From Favolaschia claudopus (Eukaryota > Basidiomycota > Agaricomycetes > Agaricales > Mycenaceae): a stretch of DNA of 64,000 nucleotides. A program made the translations under genes and the position numbers. Of the stretch, positions 52,861-63,529 are shown piece after piece. A model generated the notes under the pieces. It ran no database searches, was not told where the DNA came from, and worked only from the letters and a program-made list of their open reading frames with translations. The stretch's first letter is position 1; each line of letters starts with the position of its first letter. The stretch spans positions 1 to 64,000 of the forward strand of contig JAWWNJ010000060.1 in NCBI GenBank assembly GCA_037176885.1. Direction: 5' to 3'.

Positions 52861-55096
52861 ATGCCGCCGATGTCTTCTGCTCAATTGCAAAACAATTTGG
52901 CGACGAGTCCTCAAGATACTGTTCTAGGAGGTGCTCATCCCGCAGAGCAGTATGGGTCTGAAAACGCTTCATGCGGGCTGGCCGCTGAGCCAGAGACTAT
53001 TCTTACTGGTAGAAAACTGGCATTTGTTTTCGCCGCCTTGTGCGCTTCACTCCTTGTTCCACGGTGCTTTTTCTCATCGATTCAACTTCTGACCTTGAAG
53101 GCTGCTCTCGCTGCTGCTCGTTGCTTTGGACCAGACAATTCTGTCGACAGCTCTGCCTCGTATAGCATCGGTGAGTCTACGTTGCCAAAACTTAGACTGC
53201 ACTCGCAGAGTCTTGGAGTGGTTGGACTTTCACTCCGTCCAAACCTCTTTGATTCATACTCTGGCCTCGTATCAACATCGTCTCATTATCTTGATTTCAA
53301 GGATTTTGACAGCTTCTCTCTTCAAGGCTGGGTCGCAAGTTCATATATCCTCGCGAAAACAGTCTTTGTCCTCCTCTATGGCCAGATCCTTAGAATATAC
53401 GCGGCGACATGGGTCCTTGTCACCTCAGTCGTGATATTCGAAGCTGGCAGCCTTTTCTGCGCTCTTTCGCAGAACGTACACGAGCTTATTGCCGGCCGTA
53501 CAGTGGCGGGCTTGGGCGCAGCAGGAATCGGTGCGGTTATATTCCCTCGATTGAACTTCGGGGTTTAACGACATCTAAAAGCCATCGCAATATACCAAAT
53601 TGTTGCTCAGGTGACGCGTTTTTTTTGTATCAGCATCTTTATACCGCAGCAAATAAACTAACTATTAAGACGCGCAGGTGACGCGATTGGAGGACCGTTT
53701 TCGCTTATCGGGACTTCTTGGCGCTGTCTTTGGTCTAGCGTCTGTAATCGGTCCCCTAGTTGGTGGTGCTTTCACCGACCACGTCACCTGGGTATGTGTT
53801 GTTGTCCGTTTATCCCAACAAGAGCTTACCTTCCGCAGAGATGGTGTTTCTATCTCAATCTACCTTTCGGTGGTGTCTCAGTCCTTGGCGTCTCAGTCCT
53901 TCTCAAGGCCACGCCACCGCTGGGTTCTGAATTTGAACATACGAAGCGGTCATGGCAAACTATCTGGCGGCAGACTCTCCGCCTCGATTTCGTCGGAGCG
54001 ACTCTCGCAGCCGGCGCCGTAACCTGTCTGATGCTCGCTCTCCAATGGGGCGGAAATCTCAAACCATGGAATGACAAGGCGGTCATTATCGTGAATTTGC
54101 TTCCTTTTTTTTAGTTCTACGATATCTGATTTTTTGTTCCAGAGCTTTGTCTTTTCCGGTGTGATCACGGCGACCTATGTCGCATGGGAGATCTACATGG
54201 ACGAACGTGCCATGACCCCCCCTGCGATTTTCAAGACACGCTCCGCGTAAGTGCGTTATCGTGGCGTCGACACAATTGAAATGTTTTGCAGTTGGGCGAT
54301 CATTGCCTATTCCTTCTTAACGCGGTTCTCTCTCCTCCTGTACTCTTACTACATCCCCATCTTTTACCAAGCCGTCCGCCACCATTCCGCAACAAAGTCA
54401 GCGGTCGATCTTCTGCCCTTCATGCTCGGGGCCGTCATCGCAACTGTCGTCTGTGGGTACCTCGCCAGTAGTGTGGGCTACTAGTATGGCCCTCTCTCTT
54501 TCCTTCCTTCCACCGCTAAATGTTATTGATGCAGTTGGCCCTTCCTAGTCGTCGCCCCCGTCTTTCTCGCCGTCGGCTCGGGGCTACTATACACCCTCAG
54601 TGTATCAACCTCATCCGCCCACATCGTCGGTTTCCAAATCCTCGCGGGAATTGGTATAGGCATGGGGTTGCAAAACGCCCTCCTCGCCATGCAAGTCGAG
54701 TTTCACCACAAGCCCAAGCTTCTCGGCCAAGCAGCATCCATAGCGACCTTTGCCCAATTCCTAGGAGGAACAATCGGTTTAGGCGTAGCGGAACCAGTCT
54801 TTGCTTCCGAACTGGGGAAGTTCTTGTTGAAATATGCGCCTGATGCGCCAGCCGAGATCGTCAAGGAGAGCCCGACGGCCATATATAGTGCCCTCCCCCC
54901 AGACACGATTTCCGGCGTTGTCAAGAGCTACACCGAGTCGTTGAGGATCGTTTATGTTCTGGGCGTTCCTGTCGGGGGGCTCGCTTTACTCGCCGCGCTC
55001 CTGATCAAAAACATCAAGATAGAGGATAAGACCCCTCCTTCCTCGGCGGAAGAGGATGTGAAGCTGGAGAAAGCGGGGGACGTGCAGAGTGCTTAG
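52861..55096 (+). CDS. MFS drug-efflux transporter, copy E (DHA14-type, intact)
   Basis: The ATG at 52861 starts [20 protein letters not shown]. Exon 1 ends within VFAAL; a short intron follows, then [20 protein letters not shown]. Later exons carry [28 protein letters not shown] then [79 protein letters not shown] and [17 protein letters not shown], ending at 55096 (KAGDVQSA). All splice junctions I followed keep frame. The protein should be a 14-TM H+-coupled exporter of the plasma membrane; its substrate is unknown. It is the only member of the family in this window with no visible damage. Confidence 0.88.
53611..53677 (+). other. 67-bp intron present only in copies D and E, flanked by an 11-bp direct repeat
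   Basis: The intron starts gtgacgcgtt and ends gacgcgcag. CAGGTGACGCG spans the donor (53608-53618) and occurs again across the acceptor (53675-53685). Copies A, B and C are uninterrupted at this site, between the codons for IIAQ and the following T/S-x-LED. The same intron is at 50902-50968 in copy D. Confidence 0.85.
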
Positions 55097-55542
55097 AGAT
55101 ACTTGCTACCGTCACGACTGCATCTGTTCAGGCTTGATCTTTAAAATACACCCCCTCATACCCGCTCCTTATTCACCTAGCAAGTTGTTTCATTGGAATG
55201 TGAACCGGATGAATCAAGTTGACTATAACACCCCCCGAAGAGAAGGAGCGAGCTTCGTGGAGGGCGGCAACGTAAGTGGGAGTAGCCAGAATATGGACTG
55301 AGAAAACTTTCTCAAGTGCACCAGATATCCCGAAATTCAGTTCGCGTTGCGGCGTTTGAGTTTTGTCACAAAAAAGGACCGAGCGCCAGCGTGGAAGACC
55401 GAGGAACTTCGAGGACTTTGCAGCAGCAAGTTGGGGCAGCTTAAAGAGTGTATATAAGTAGTGCAGAATTGTGGATTTCTTGGAGTCGGACGCCGTCGAC
55501 GTCGCTTCGTGGTTTACCGTTTACATTGTGTTTTATCGCTGC
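55097..55542. other. Convergent intergenic region
   Basis: Lies between the 3' ends of MFS copy E and the homoserine dehydrogenase gene. No gene seen. A TATA-like gtgtatataagtag at about 55,449 has no clear partner gene. Confidence 0.4.
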
Positions 55543-56790
55543 TCATGTCAACTTGAGCAAGTCTCCTAAGACGCCCATAGCCGTAACAGCCGCCCCAGCA
55601 CCAGCTCCTTGGACGATCAATGGCCGCGCCCCATAACGCTCAGTGTGGAACATGATAATGTTGTCTGATCCTCCCAGCGACGTTGCGAAAGGATGCGTGG
55701 TCGGATACCTGCAGGAGTCATGAGCACTGGCGTGTCTGAATCACCAGTCGTGTTCTTACCTTTCCAAGCCGGCTCTGACTTGCCCACTGGCAACGTCGAC
55801 GACGCCAACAAACCGAAGCACCTGGCCGTCTGAACTTGCCGCAGCGCGCATCTTTTGGAAATGATCATCGAACTCGGGGAGTCGAGCGATGAACTCGTCC
55901 CCAGTAGCGATATTTTCTAGGGCAGGCGGAATCAAAGACGTCGTTTCTACAGACGCGAATGATTGCAGCCTAGGAGAAGTAGCGGAGATCACTCTTGAAA
56001 GGATTGTGAGTTTGCGTGCGACGTCAGCTCCATTGAGATCGTCTGCTGGGTGTGGTTCCTGTGATACTTGAATAACAATTGCGACGACAGACAGCAGACT
56101 CACGGTGTAACCTTTCTCTCGAGCTATTTTGACGACGGAAGAAAACGCTGGACCGTCCGATTTTCCAGTCGAATATTCGTTGAATATGTAGCTCATAGTG
56201 CCGGAAAATACGCCTTCAATTTTGACCACCTACTTATACTTGTGCATTGGGTCATGATCGAGGCGAGAGGTCAGGCATACCTTGTCCCCCGTGGCAACTA
56301 AGTCTTTGAGCGTGCTGATGATAGGTAACCCGGCACCCACGGTGGCTTCATTCAAGAAGCGACCCCCGCCAGTCTTGCTCGCTGCAGCGACAATTGCCTC
56401 GTAAAGGGAGATGTCCCCAGAAAAGGCCTTCTTATTGGGAGTAATGACACTAATACCGGCATTCAGCCATGTCGGATACAAAGCTGCTACATCTTCCGAA
56501 GAGGTATTGTCGATCAACGCGACTTTCTGCGTCGGAGACACCAATGCAGAGAGCTGTTGCGTGAGTTTGGGCAGATCAGGTCGATCTGCTGAGTTTGACA
56601 GTTCGGATTTCCATGAAGAAGATGAGATGGGGTGTGTATGGTTGAAGACTGTTCGTGTAGTCGATGTGAGGGAGATGAGGTGGAAAGGCGAACTGGATGA
56701 AGGGATTGCTAGTAGTTGGTTGATGAATTCAGATCCGACAAGTCCGACGCCGACGACTGCAACGTATATCTTCGGTGTGGAAGACGCCAT
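55543..56790 (-). CDS. HOM6: Homoserine dehydrogenase
   Basis: The chosen ATG (56790) starts [20 protein letters not shown], with a Rossmann GxGxxG motif as in known homoserine dehydrogenases. An in-frame ATG 42 codons upstream exists, but the extra segment is not needed. Next come [68 protein letters not shown] and [20 protein letters not shown]; the last is the substrate-binding region. The C-terminus has [20 protein letters not shown] and ends [10 protein letters not shown]. The enzyme reduces aspartate semialdehyde to homoserine with NAD(P)H, in the pathway to threonine and methionine. Four short introns; all junctions checked keep frame. Confidence 0.93.
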
Positions 56791-57455
56791 TCTTGTACCG
56801 AGACGAGATTCAGAGCTGGGTCGATATAAGAACCTGAGAGCAGGCCTACTGAGAGGTACGGAGAACCGGAGACTCGTCCAAGTTTGAGATAAACGTGTTG
56901 GATAAAGCATTGACAAACAAGGCTTCGGCCGAATTGCCGAACTCGCAGTTTACCATTTCCCGCTTGGACCAACGCCGTAATGCAAGCATTCCGCTCAACG
57001 TATCCATCGGTGAATTTGGCTGAGTTGACAGCCCTTTCAACTGACCCTTGGTGGACGAGCACCATCTTGCGAAAATCAGTCCAACGTTTCACCAATTAGT
57101 TGACTCCTCACAGTCACGGTGGGGTCCGTTCAACGACCGTTTTCATTACTCTTCCAGGCAATCAGAATTTGTCCACATGGAACCTGGATAGACCCGCTCT
57201 TTGACGCTTGCTAGTCCCTTCGTCGATACCTAATCGCTGCGGACTCACTGGAAGCGAAATTATATCTCGGTTCCACCTCCGAGTCTATTGCTCCAGCATA
57301 AATACTTCGAGACTGGCGACACATCCAACTGAGCTTTATGGACCCGACGGATCTATTGAAGCAGACCAACACTTTACGGTGGGAAAACCGGTTGGACCGT
57401 TCGGCGAATGGTACGCTCTTTTCCTCTATGCTAATGTTTGCACAACAACCAAAAA
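56791..57455. promoter_or_regulatory. Divergent promoter region, HOM6 and DUF6533 genes
   Basis: A 665-bp gap between divergent genes. The plus-strand gene may begin earlier than annotated, since an ATG at 57338 opens a frame of about 56 codons that could be joined by splicing. Confidence 0.4.
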
Positions 57456-59122
57456 ATGTCAATGGGAACAGTGAGCGCATTGTGTCTATTTGCGTGGGAC
57501 TACGGTGAGTTCTGTGCTTGACCCCGAATGAGTCTGACGACGACTTGTCCCAGTCCTCACTTTCCCTCAAGAGGTAATTTTTTCATGGCACAGACTGCGT
57601 GGCGACTGAATTCGTTTCTAGGTCCAATACTTCTGGGTGAGCCATGGTTCATCAGCCACTCCATCCCAAAACTGAAGAGTTTACATGAGGGCTCTCGGTG
57701 GTCTTTTGTCAAAGTCTTGTTTTTCTTGGCGAGTCTGTCTGGTCTCAAATTCTGGAGCGGATCTAAAACCCGCACACAGAATAGATACTTTACAATGCTT
57801 CTGGTCATCTTCACCGTCTTCTGTCAGTGCCTACCATGTTCCATCTCAAATACCATTCTCAATCCTTTCAAAATGCAGTCGACTTGTACTCCACCCCGGA
57901 CGCGGATACGTACGTATTTCTCTGCTTCAGCCTTAAATCCCGTTTCACTTGTTTCCAGTTGTACGGTCTCGCCTCTCATGTTCTTATTAAGTACTCCTGA
58001 ATGCGTATTGTACCCAGGTCTCATATGGGCCAAATTTCAAGTCTTTTCTGGTAATTCTTTCATACGATTCTCTGCCCTCTTATTCACCAACATCCCAAGC
58101 CCTGTTCTGCGCTTTCGTAGTCGAAGGTGAACACGCAAGGACTTTTCTTTTCTCAGAGGAAGATCTCATGCATTCAAGACAGTCATCATGCAAGTCCGCC
58201 TGCACGCCATGTATGGACATGGTATGTAAGCTTAGAAGGTCTGAGGGATCCTAGTGCGCTCACACTAATTTGCACTCGTAGACAAACGGCTGATATTCGT
58301 GGTTTCGCTCCTTTGCATCGGAGAGCTCATGAGCATGATGTCTCTTTCCCTGGCCAAGTGCGTCAAAAGCGTCCTCAGTATGCTCGCAACAAGATTGATT
58401 TGTCTGCATAGGTTTCCCGCAGCATACTGTGCCTTCCTTCTCCTTCTTTTTTTGTTTTTGATATGTTGCTGACTTGTCTTGTATTTCAGCAGGACTGACT
58501 CAAATTCCTGGTACTCCTTGGACTCTTGATTTTTGCAACAATGTCATACCCGACCACTTTTACCCATATTGGTGTGTACCTATCCACACGATACCGACGT
58601 CCCTGACTCTCTCTCTTCAGGATAGCGTTCATGCTTTTTGACGCAATCATCCTGGTATTGGTGGTTCGCAAAGCGTACATTCATTATCGGAAACTTCCCG
58701 ACAAATCATGGTCCAACGCGTCGCTCATGACTATCCTCATCCGAGATTCGGTTCTGTATTTCCTTTGGTGCGTTTCCTCGCACTCCTCTCGAGATGGCCG
58801 AGTTTGCAATCACAAGTACTCAATTACTTTCAGCAATGTGGTCGTATTTCTCGGCACGACGCTTCTCTGGCGATTCGGACCTACCAGTCTCGCCACGATC
58901 GCGAATAGCTGGTCCCTTGTTGTCCCATCTACCTCCGCTGGTCGGCTGCTGCTGAACATGCGCAGCTCGTTCAAACCCTCCTCCGACGGCATCTCGACAG
59001 CCGGCCTCTCCGTGCTCGGCTCGTTGCATATTGTTTGTCCCGAATCTCGGATGGACAAAGACACGCCGATAGACGATGGATCTATGTCGACGTTACAGTA
59101 CATGGAGAACGAGGAAATATGA
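57456..59122 (+). CDS. DUF6533-type multi-pass membrane protein
   Basis: From the ATG at 57456 the spliced protein reads MSMGTVSALCLFAWDY, LTFPQE, then RWSFVKVLFFLAN and RYFTMLLVIFTVF. This is the conserved start of the Agaricomycete DUF6533 family. Further exons give VIMQVRLHAMYG, KRLIFVVSLLCIGELMSMM, FMLFDAIILVLVVRKAYIHY, SLMTILIRDSVLYFL and VVVFLGTTLLWRFGPTSLAT, ending at 59122. About seven hydrophobic segments are visible. The family is large in mushrooms and has no established function. The start is uncertain because an upstream exon is possible. The 3' end lies 80 bp from the end of the convergent neighbour. Confidence 0.75.
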
Positions 59123-59201
59123 TCGGGCATTTCCACAAAATCCAGGGTTACATTTATCGTATATTCTTACCCCAGATGGTTTCTCGCTCGCTCGCGAACA
59201 A

Positions 59202-60225
59202 TCAAACCGCGTCATACATAGTGGCTATCCCGAAATCCATTTCAACCGTGTCCATCGCGAAGCCCCAAGTCCAAGGAACCAATGCAGGAAATCCAACGCC
59301 ATCTCCAGTTCTGTTGTTCATCTTTGGAATCAGCTTCAGCTTCCGGACAGAGGCAAAGCCTTTGAGAATAGGCGAAAAATACGCCCATTGTTCGGTCGCG
59401 ACATCTTCAGGGTCCGTTCCCGCCGGCAGGGGTGGCTGCATTAGACTGAAGTATTGTCCTAAAAACGAGGTGCTAGTCGGGATGGAAAGAGCCGACAGGA
59501 ATGGCACGCTTTGCACTGAGACTTGGAAGAATGGGGACGCGGCGTTCGGATGGCTGACAGAGATATCTACAGCACCATCGGAAGGATTTGTTTTGATATC
59601 GAATTTCGCAACATGCTCTACTTTTTATCAGCGAATAATTCAGAAGGGGAGTGCTGGCGCCTACTCGGGGTGTTCCAATTTCGACGTCCTGTAAATTGTT
59701 AACATCATTTCGATTCATGCTGAAATTGTTTTCGATGATTTCACCGTTCATTGTTGACTCTTTGGTTGAGACGTAGATGCGGGTAATTCGAAATGCTTTT
59801 GTTCCATCTGAATACTTCCACCGTCCGGGAACGTATATGAGCTCGTCGTCTCGTGTTAGTGTAAGTAGATTTGCGAGTCTGGACATGAATGTGCTACATA
59901 CATGGACCTACGAAAAATTTGCATGAATGATAGTTGAGAGCCAGGTTGAGTGAGATTGACTTGCCGACGGGAGATTCGTCGTACGACACAATCTATTGTA
60001 TCGCAAACGCAGTCAGCGGTGGTGCCAGTCGTGCAGTTGGGTACTAGGCTAGATTGACCTGTACGACTCCCACACCGCCGACGAATTCACCACCCGTAGC
60101 TAGCGCATCCGCCTCGATTTTGTCGCTCCACCCAGCGGGAAAGCTGGTGGCGGACCCCAAAGGCGAAACCAGAAAGGCCCAAGTACGCCCCTTAAGCTTC
60201 CATGGGCTGGAGAGGGAATTGAATC
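59202..60225 (-). CDS. Acetoacetate-decarboxylase-like protein, with a 6-bp microexon
   Basis: The minus strand has WKLKGRTWAFLVSPLGSATS, WSDKIEADALATGGEFVGGV, IVSYDESPVG, then PYDELIYVPGRWKYSDGTKA, ITRIYVSTKES, RRNWNTPKHVAKFD, and a tail with QPPLPAGTDPEDVATEQW, ending at 59202. This is the layout of fungal acetoacetate-decarboxylase-superfamily beta-barrel proteins; the true reaction is not known. To read SPVGPYDEL the splicing must use a GC-AG intron (donor gcaagt, about 59973), a 6-bp exon (59902-59907) and a normal intron after it. The first exon with the ATG was not located; it probably lies between 60,230 and 60,400. Confidence 0.75.
59902..59907 (-). other. 6-bp microexon of the acetoacetate-decarboxylase-like gene
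   Basis: On the minus strand GTCCAT lies between cgtag and gtatgt. It supplies the bases that turn the flanking exons into SPVG-P-YDEL, the conserved family sequence. Without it the frame is lost. Confidence 0.7.
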
Positions 60226-60648
60226 TTTAGTGGCGGCCTGGGTGTGGATATGGTGAGGAAACATAAACACTGACGCTGGTGCATCTCGAAGTTGAGGGTC
60301 AGTTGACATGAGATGAATGGGAGAAAGGCTGGCCGAGGGGTTGAAAGTATGTGCCTGTCAGTGCCCCCCGACTCAGTTTCATGTAATCCAAAGTTGCGAG
60401 ACTTTGTTGATCCTGTTGGAGCGAGGAGCACATCATGAAGTTTAAATGGGCCAGGAAGCGAATTATTGACTACATTGCAACGTTCCTCGCACGGAATGCC
60501 ATGCATGAATCGCTTGCGAGTAATTTTCCAAGTATCAACTCAATCAGGTTCCCACGGTTGAATTTCTTCAACGATCAAACGCGCTTGAATCCATTGGCAA
60601 AAGCGATTCAAAGTGCATTGAAGGTGAAGCTACGAGCATCCCACCAAC

Positions 60649-62010
60649 TCAGGCGGTAAGCCTACGGAGATAGAATAATTTGCGCATGTCCCAAGGGTCG
60701 AACACCTCGGTATGCACCCCGAACTCGTCCCAGTTCCGTAGACAGACTAGACTAGGACAAATCCTATATCTGGGAAGGGGCAATCCTCTCTCCCTATAGG
60801 AATTCGTAGCAGCAAAAATGGCGCTATCCATGCTTTCTGCGTCAGGTTGTTTCGGGGAAAGAGTGACCGCTGTAAGCGTGGGCCAAACATCGGCATGAGG
60901 CGTTATGATGCTCCGAACAAGATTCGAGCCGAAGCATACGTTGATCAGGGACAGCGAGGAAAGGACGGGGAAGAGTCGGAGCGGAGGAGATGCAGCGATA
61001 GTAGCTGTGTCGGGGAAGGAGATCTCGTTTTGAGTTTGACACCGGCATGCGCCGCTATCGACAAACGAGATGGATTTCAACGCGGGGAAAGAGGCATGGG
61101 GGAGACCGTTAGAGGTGAGGAGTTCGCAGATCTGATCGCCGTGGACACCGTTTATGGTGAAGTCCGTCAAAGATGGAGTGGCGAAGCTGTCGATGGCGTG
61201 TAGGAAGTCGAAATCGTCGGGGGTCCCATTGACCTTCAAATCGAGGCATTTCAGGGATGGCATGTGAAATCGATGTTCCCAGCTAGCGATGAAGCTGAAG
61301 TCGAGATACAGATACACCAATGAAGGGCACTGCGCCAGAATCCCAGCAAGGTTTTGGCTATGTCTATCGAGTCCTTCTCGATCTCGTCGTAATTCCAGAT
61401 GAGTCAGAGATGCGGCCCATGGGACTGGTAGTTGAAGCGTCACGTCGTATATTTTGAGGTACCGCAGCTTCGGTGCCCCACCCGCAAAAATCTCGACAGG
61501 ACCCAGGTCGTATCGGTCCAGCAAGTCCAGGACTTCGAGACGCCGCAAGTTCGGCGCAACAAGATCACTGAACAAGGCCAACAGCACTTCCCCCTGCCAT
61601 GCATTCACTTCGATCTTGAGCTCCCAGATGCGATCCAAATGGCGGGTAATCCGACCCAGTCGCTCCGCGATGAGATCGTTCTCCTCGTATTCGATGGGGC
61701 GCACGTGCTGTAAGGTAAGGGATATGCCAATGCCAATGGGGCACGCTCGCGACCGCTCGAAATAAAGCTCGAAGATTGCTAGCGAGCCTTCCGAGTGGAG
61801 AGCGACGTCCACGATGCGCCACAATGCGGGAGAGCTGAGTAAGGCAGCTCGAAAGCGTTGAGAGACGTGGGACAAGACCCACTCCGACTTTTGAGAGGGT
61901 AAATAATCTGACGCGCGGTCGTGTTGTCCCGCTGCAGCGATGGCTTCAAGAAGCTCGTTTGGCAAAGAGAATATGGTATGTGGGGGAGGAATTGTTTGAG
62001 AACCACTCAT
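60649..62010 (-). CDS. F-box protein, intact single exon (453 aa)
   Basis: The frame starts at ATG (62010) with MSGSQTIPPPHTIFSLPNEL. The F-box-like part is IFSLPNELLEAIAAAGQHDR, then WVLSHVSQRFRAALLSSPAL with WRIVDVALH after it. Leucine-rich stretches follow (NLRRLEVLDLLDRYDLGPVE, KLRYLKIYDVTLQLPVPW, SLVYLYLDFSFIASWEHRF). It ends RKLFYLRRLTA at 60649. Such proteins act as substrate receptors of SCF E3 ligases; the target is unknown. Unlike the F-box-like genes at 21.1-22.3 kb and 26.9-29.5 kb it has no frame break or insertion. Confidence 0.8.
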   Translation of the reverse strand: MSGSQTIPPPHTIFSLPNELLEAIAAAGQHDRASDYLPSQKSEWVLSHVSQRFRAALLSSPALWRIVDVALHSEGSLAIFELYFERSRACPIGIGISLTLQHVRPIEYEENDLIAERLGRITRHLDRIWELKIEVNAWQGEVLLALFSDLVAPNLRRLEVLDLLDRYDLGPVEIFAGGAPKLRYLKIYDVTLQLPVPWAASLTHLELRRDREGLDRHSQNLAGILAQCPSLVYLYLDFSFIASWEHRFHMPSLKCLDLKVNGTPDDFDFLHAIDSFATPSLTDFTINGVHGDQICELLTSNGLPHASFPALKSISFVDSGACRCQTQNEISFPDTATIAASPPLRLFPVLSSLSLINVCFGSNLVRSIITPHADVWPTLTAVTLSPKQPDAESMDSAIFAATNSYRERGLPLPRYRICPSLVCLRNWDEFGVHTEVFDPWDMRKLFYLRRLTA

Positions 62011-62460
62011 TGCGTGTTCCTTCCAAGTCCACCTGTGTCAATGAAACATTGAAAGGTCGACTAAGGTCGAGCAGAACCCAGCTGCAAAGACTCGCAGAAG
62101 TCCGCCGAGTGTCAGACGACGGTAGATTTTGCGGGGAGGATGGAAAAGCTCGCTCAGTAGCTGCAACTGCAGGCAGCTCGGTCAGGGTCGCATGCTAATT
62201 TTGACCAAAATCCTTTACCTTCAATCTGCGCAGCAGCTTTCACTCCTACAGTTGTCGAGATGTTTGAAGTCCGATAAAGCCGAAACTCAAAATTCACGAT
62301 CAGATGACACGCGATGTTTGTTGATCCTGGCACGCCCACCTGGCCAGTAACCACAGACAGCGGAGCCATTGAATGGCTCGAAATTGAAATGTTGACATCG
62401 GACGAGAGAAAGACGGAGAGTTCAGCACGGACAAAGACGATACGGTGCATCCAGAAGACT
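62011..62460. other. Intergenic stretch between F-box gene and H2A 3' end
   Basis: Nothing recognised. It should hold the F-box promoter and the H2A terminator region. Confidence 0.4.
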
Positions 62461-63199
62461 CTAGTTTTGCATTGAAGGCGATGGTAGTATAGAGATAATA
62501 GTACAAAGAGTACAGAATGCCAGGAATGAAGAAAGATGATGATGGAGCAATGCGATGAAGGATGAAAGAAAGTCATTCTGTGATAACAGGTCAGAACAAA
62601 GACAACAGATGAAGAAACAAGACTTAAAGATTTCTTGACTTTGGCCACCTTTGCCCTCTACAGCGAGAGTCAGAACAAGACAACAAAGAAGAAAAGAAAG
62701 ACGCACTCTTTGTGCCCGCGGGCAGTAGGGATTGTTCGATGTGGGGTACGACACCACCCTGTGAGATGACGACGGAACCGAGAAGCTGCAGTGGCAATGA
62801 GAGCAAGTCGAGGGGAAGTGAAGGATGAGAACGCACCTTGCCCAACTCTTCGTCGTTCCGGATGGCGAGTTGAAGGTGACGGGGTACAATACGGTGCTTC
62901 TTGTTATCACGGGCGGCATTGCCAGCCAGCTCGAGAATCTCGGCAGCAAGGTATTCGAGGACGGCGGCGAGGTAGACTGCGAGCGAAAGTTAGAAAAACA
63001 AAAGTCGAAGAACAAGACACGACGCACCAGGTGCACCTGCACCAACGCGCTGGGCATAGTTGCCACGCTTGAGGAGACGGTGGATACGACCGACAGGGAA
63101 CTGAAGGCCAGCTTTGGAAGACCGCGACTGAGACTTGGACGCGTCGCCGCTGCCCGCTGCCTTTCCGGACTTTGATTTTCCGCTGACTTTTCCAGACAT
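62461..63199 (-). CDS. Histone H2A with SQE motif and an apparent C-terminal extension
   Basis: The ATG at 63199 starts [19 protein letters not shown]. Exon 1 (to 63028) has [20 protein letters not shown] and QRVGAGAP. Exon 2 has [40 protein letters not shown] and NDEELGK. Exon 3 has [19 protein letters not shown] and LLPAGTK. The last exon gives [10 protein letters not shown], the DNA-damage kinase target motif at the usual end of fungal H2A. A stop is expected right after SQE plus one residue, but the frame continues FKSCFF and on for about 56 residues to 62461. A different acceptor two bases later would instead end early without SQE. H2A forms the nucleosome dimer with H2B, its divergent neighbour. 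Confidence 0.88.
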
Positions 63200-63529
63200 T
63201 GTGTGTAAGAGTAGAGTGGTGGTGGTGGTGGCGAAGACGCGGGGTGGTGGTTGTGGTGGTGGTACGAGTGCAAGAGCAAGTTACGAGTTTGGTGTCGTTG
63301 GCCCGTATTTATACTGTTGCCGGCATAAACAAACTGACGCGCGACAGCGCGCGACTCGTGACATCAACGTGACTCGCGTTTTGTTGACTTGAGCCAAACA
63401 AAGCCAACGTCACGCGTCACTACATAAGGTCGCGTCCATCTCTCCCTTACGTTCTTCAACTTTTGTTGCCCCCATCAGCATCTTGCCTCTTGCCTCTTAA
63501 CACCACCACCACCCACCCTTCACACTCCA
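63200..63529. promoter_or_regulatory. Shared divergent H2A/H2B promoter
   Basis: 330 bp between the two histone start codons. A TATA-like cgtatttatac lies at about 63,303. The segment 63,330-63,420 has several related CG-rich words (gacgcgcgac, gcgcgcgactcg, gtcacgcgtcac) that could bind histone-gene regulators. The divergent layout supports balanced expression. Confidence 0.6.

Noticed and set aside
56791..56916. N-terminal extension (possible mitochondrial leader) of homoserine dehydrogenase
   Set aside because: The frame is open for 42 codons upstream, but the downstream ATG directly precedes the conserved Rossmann start, as in known enzymes of this family.
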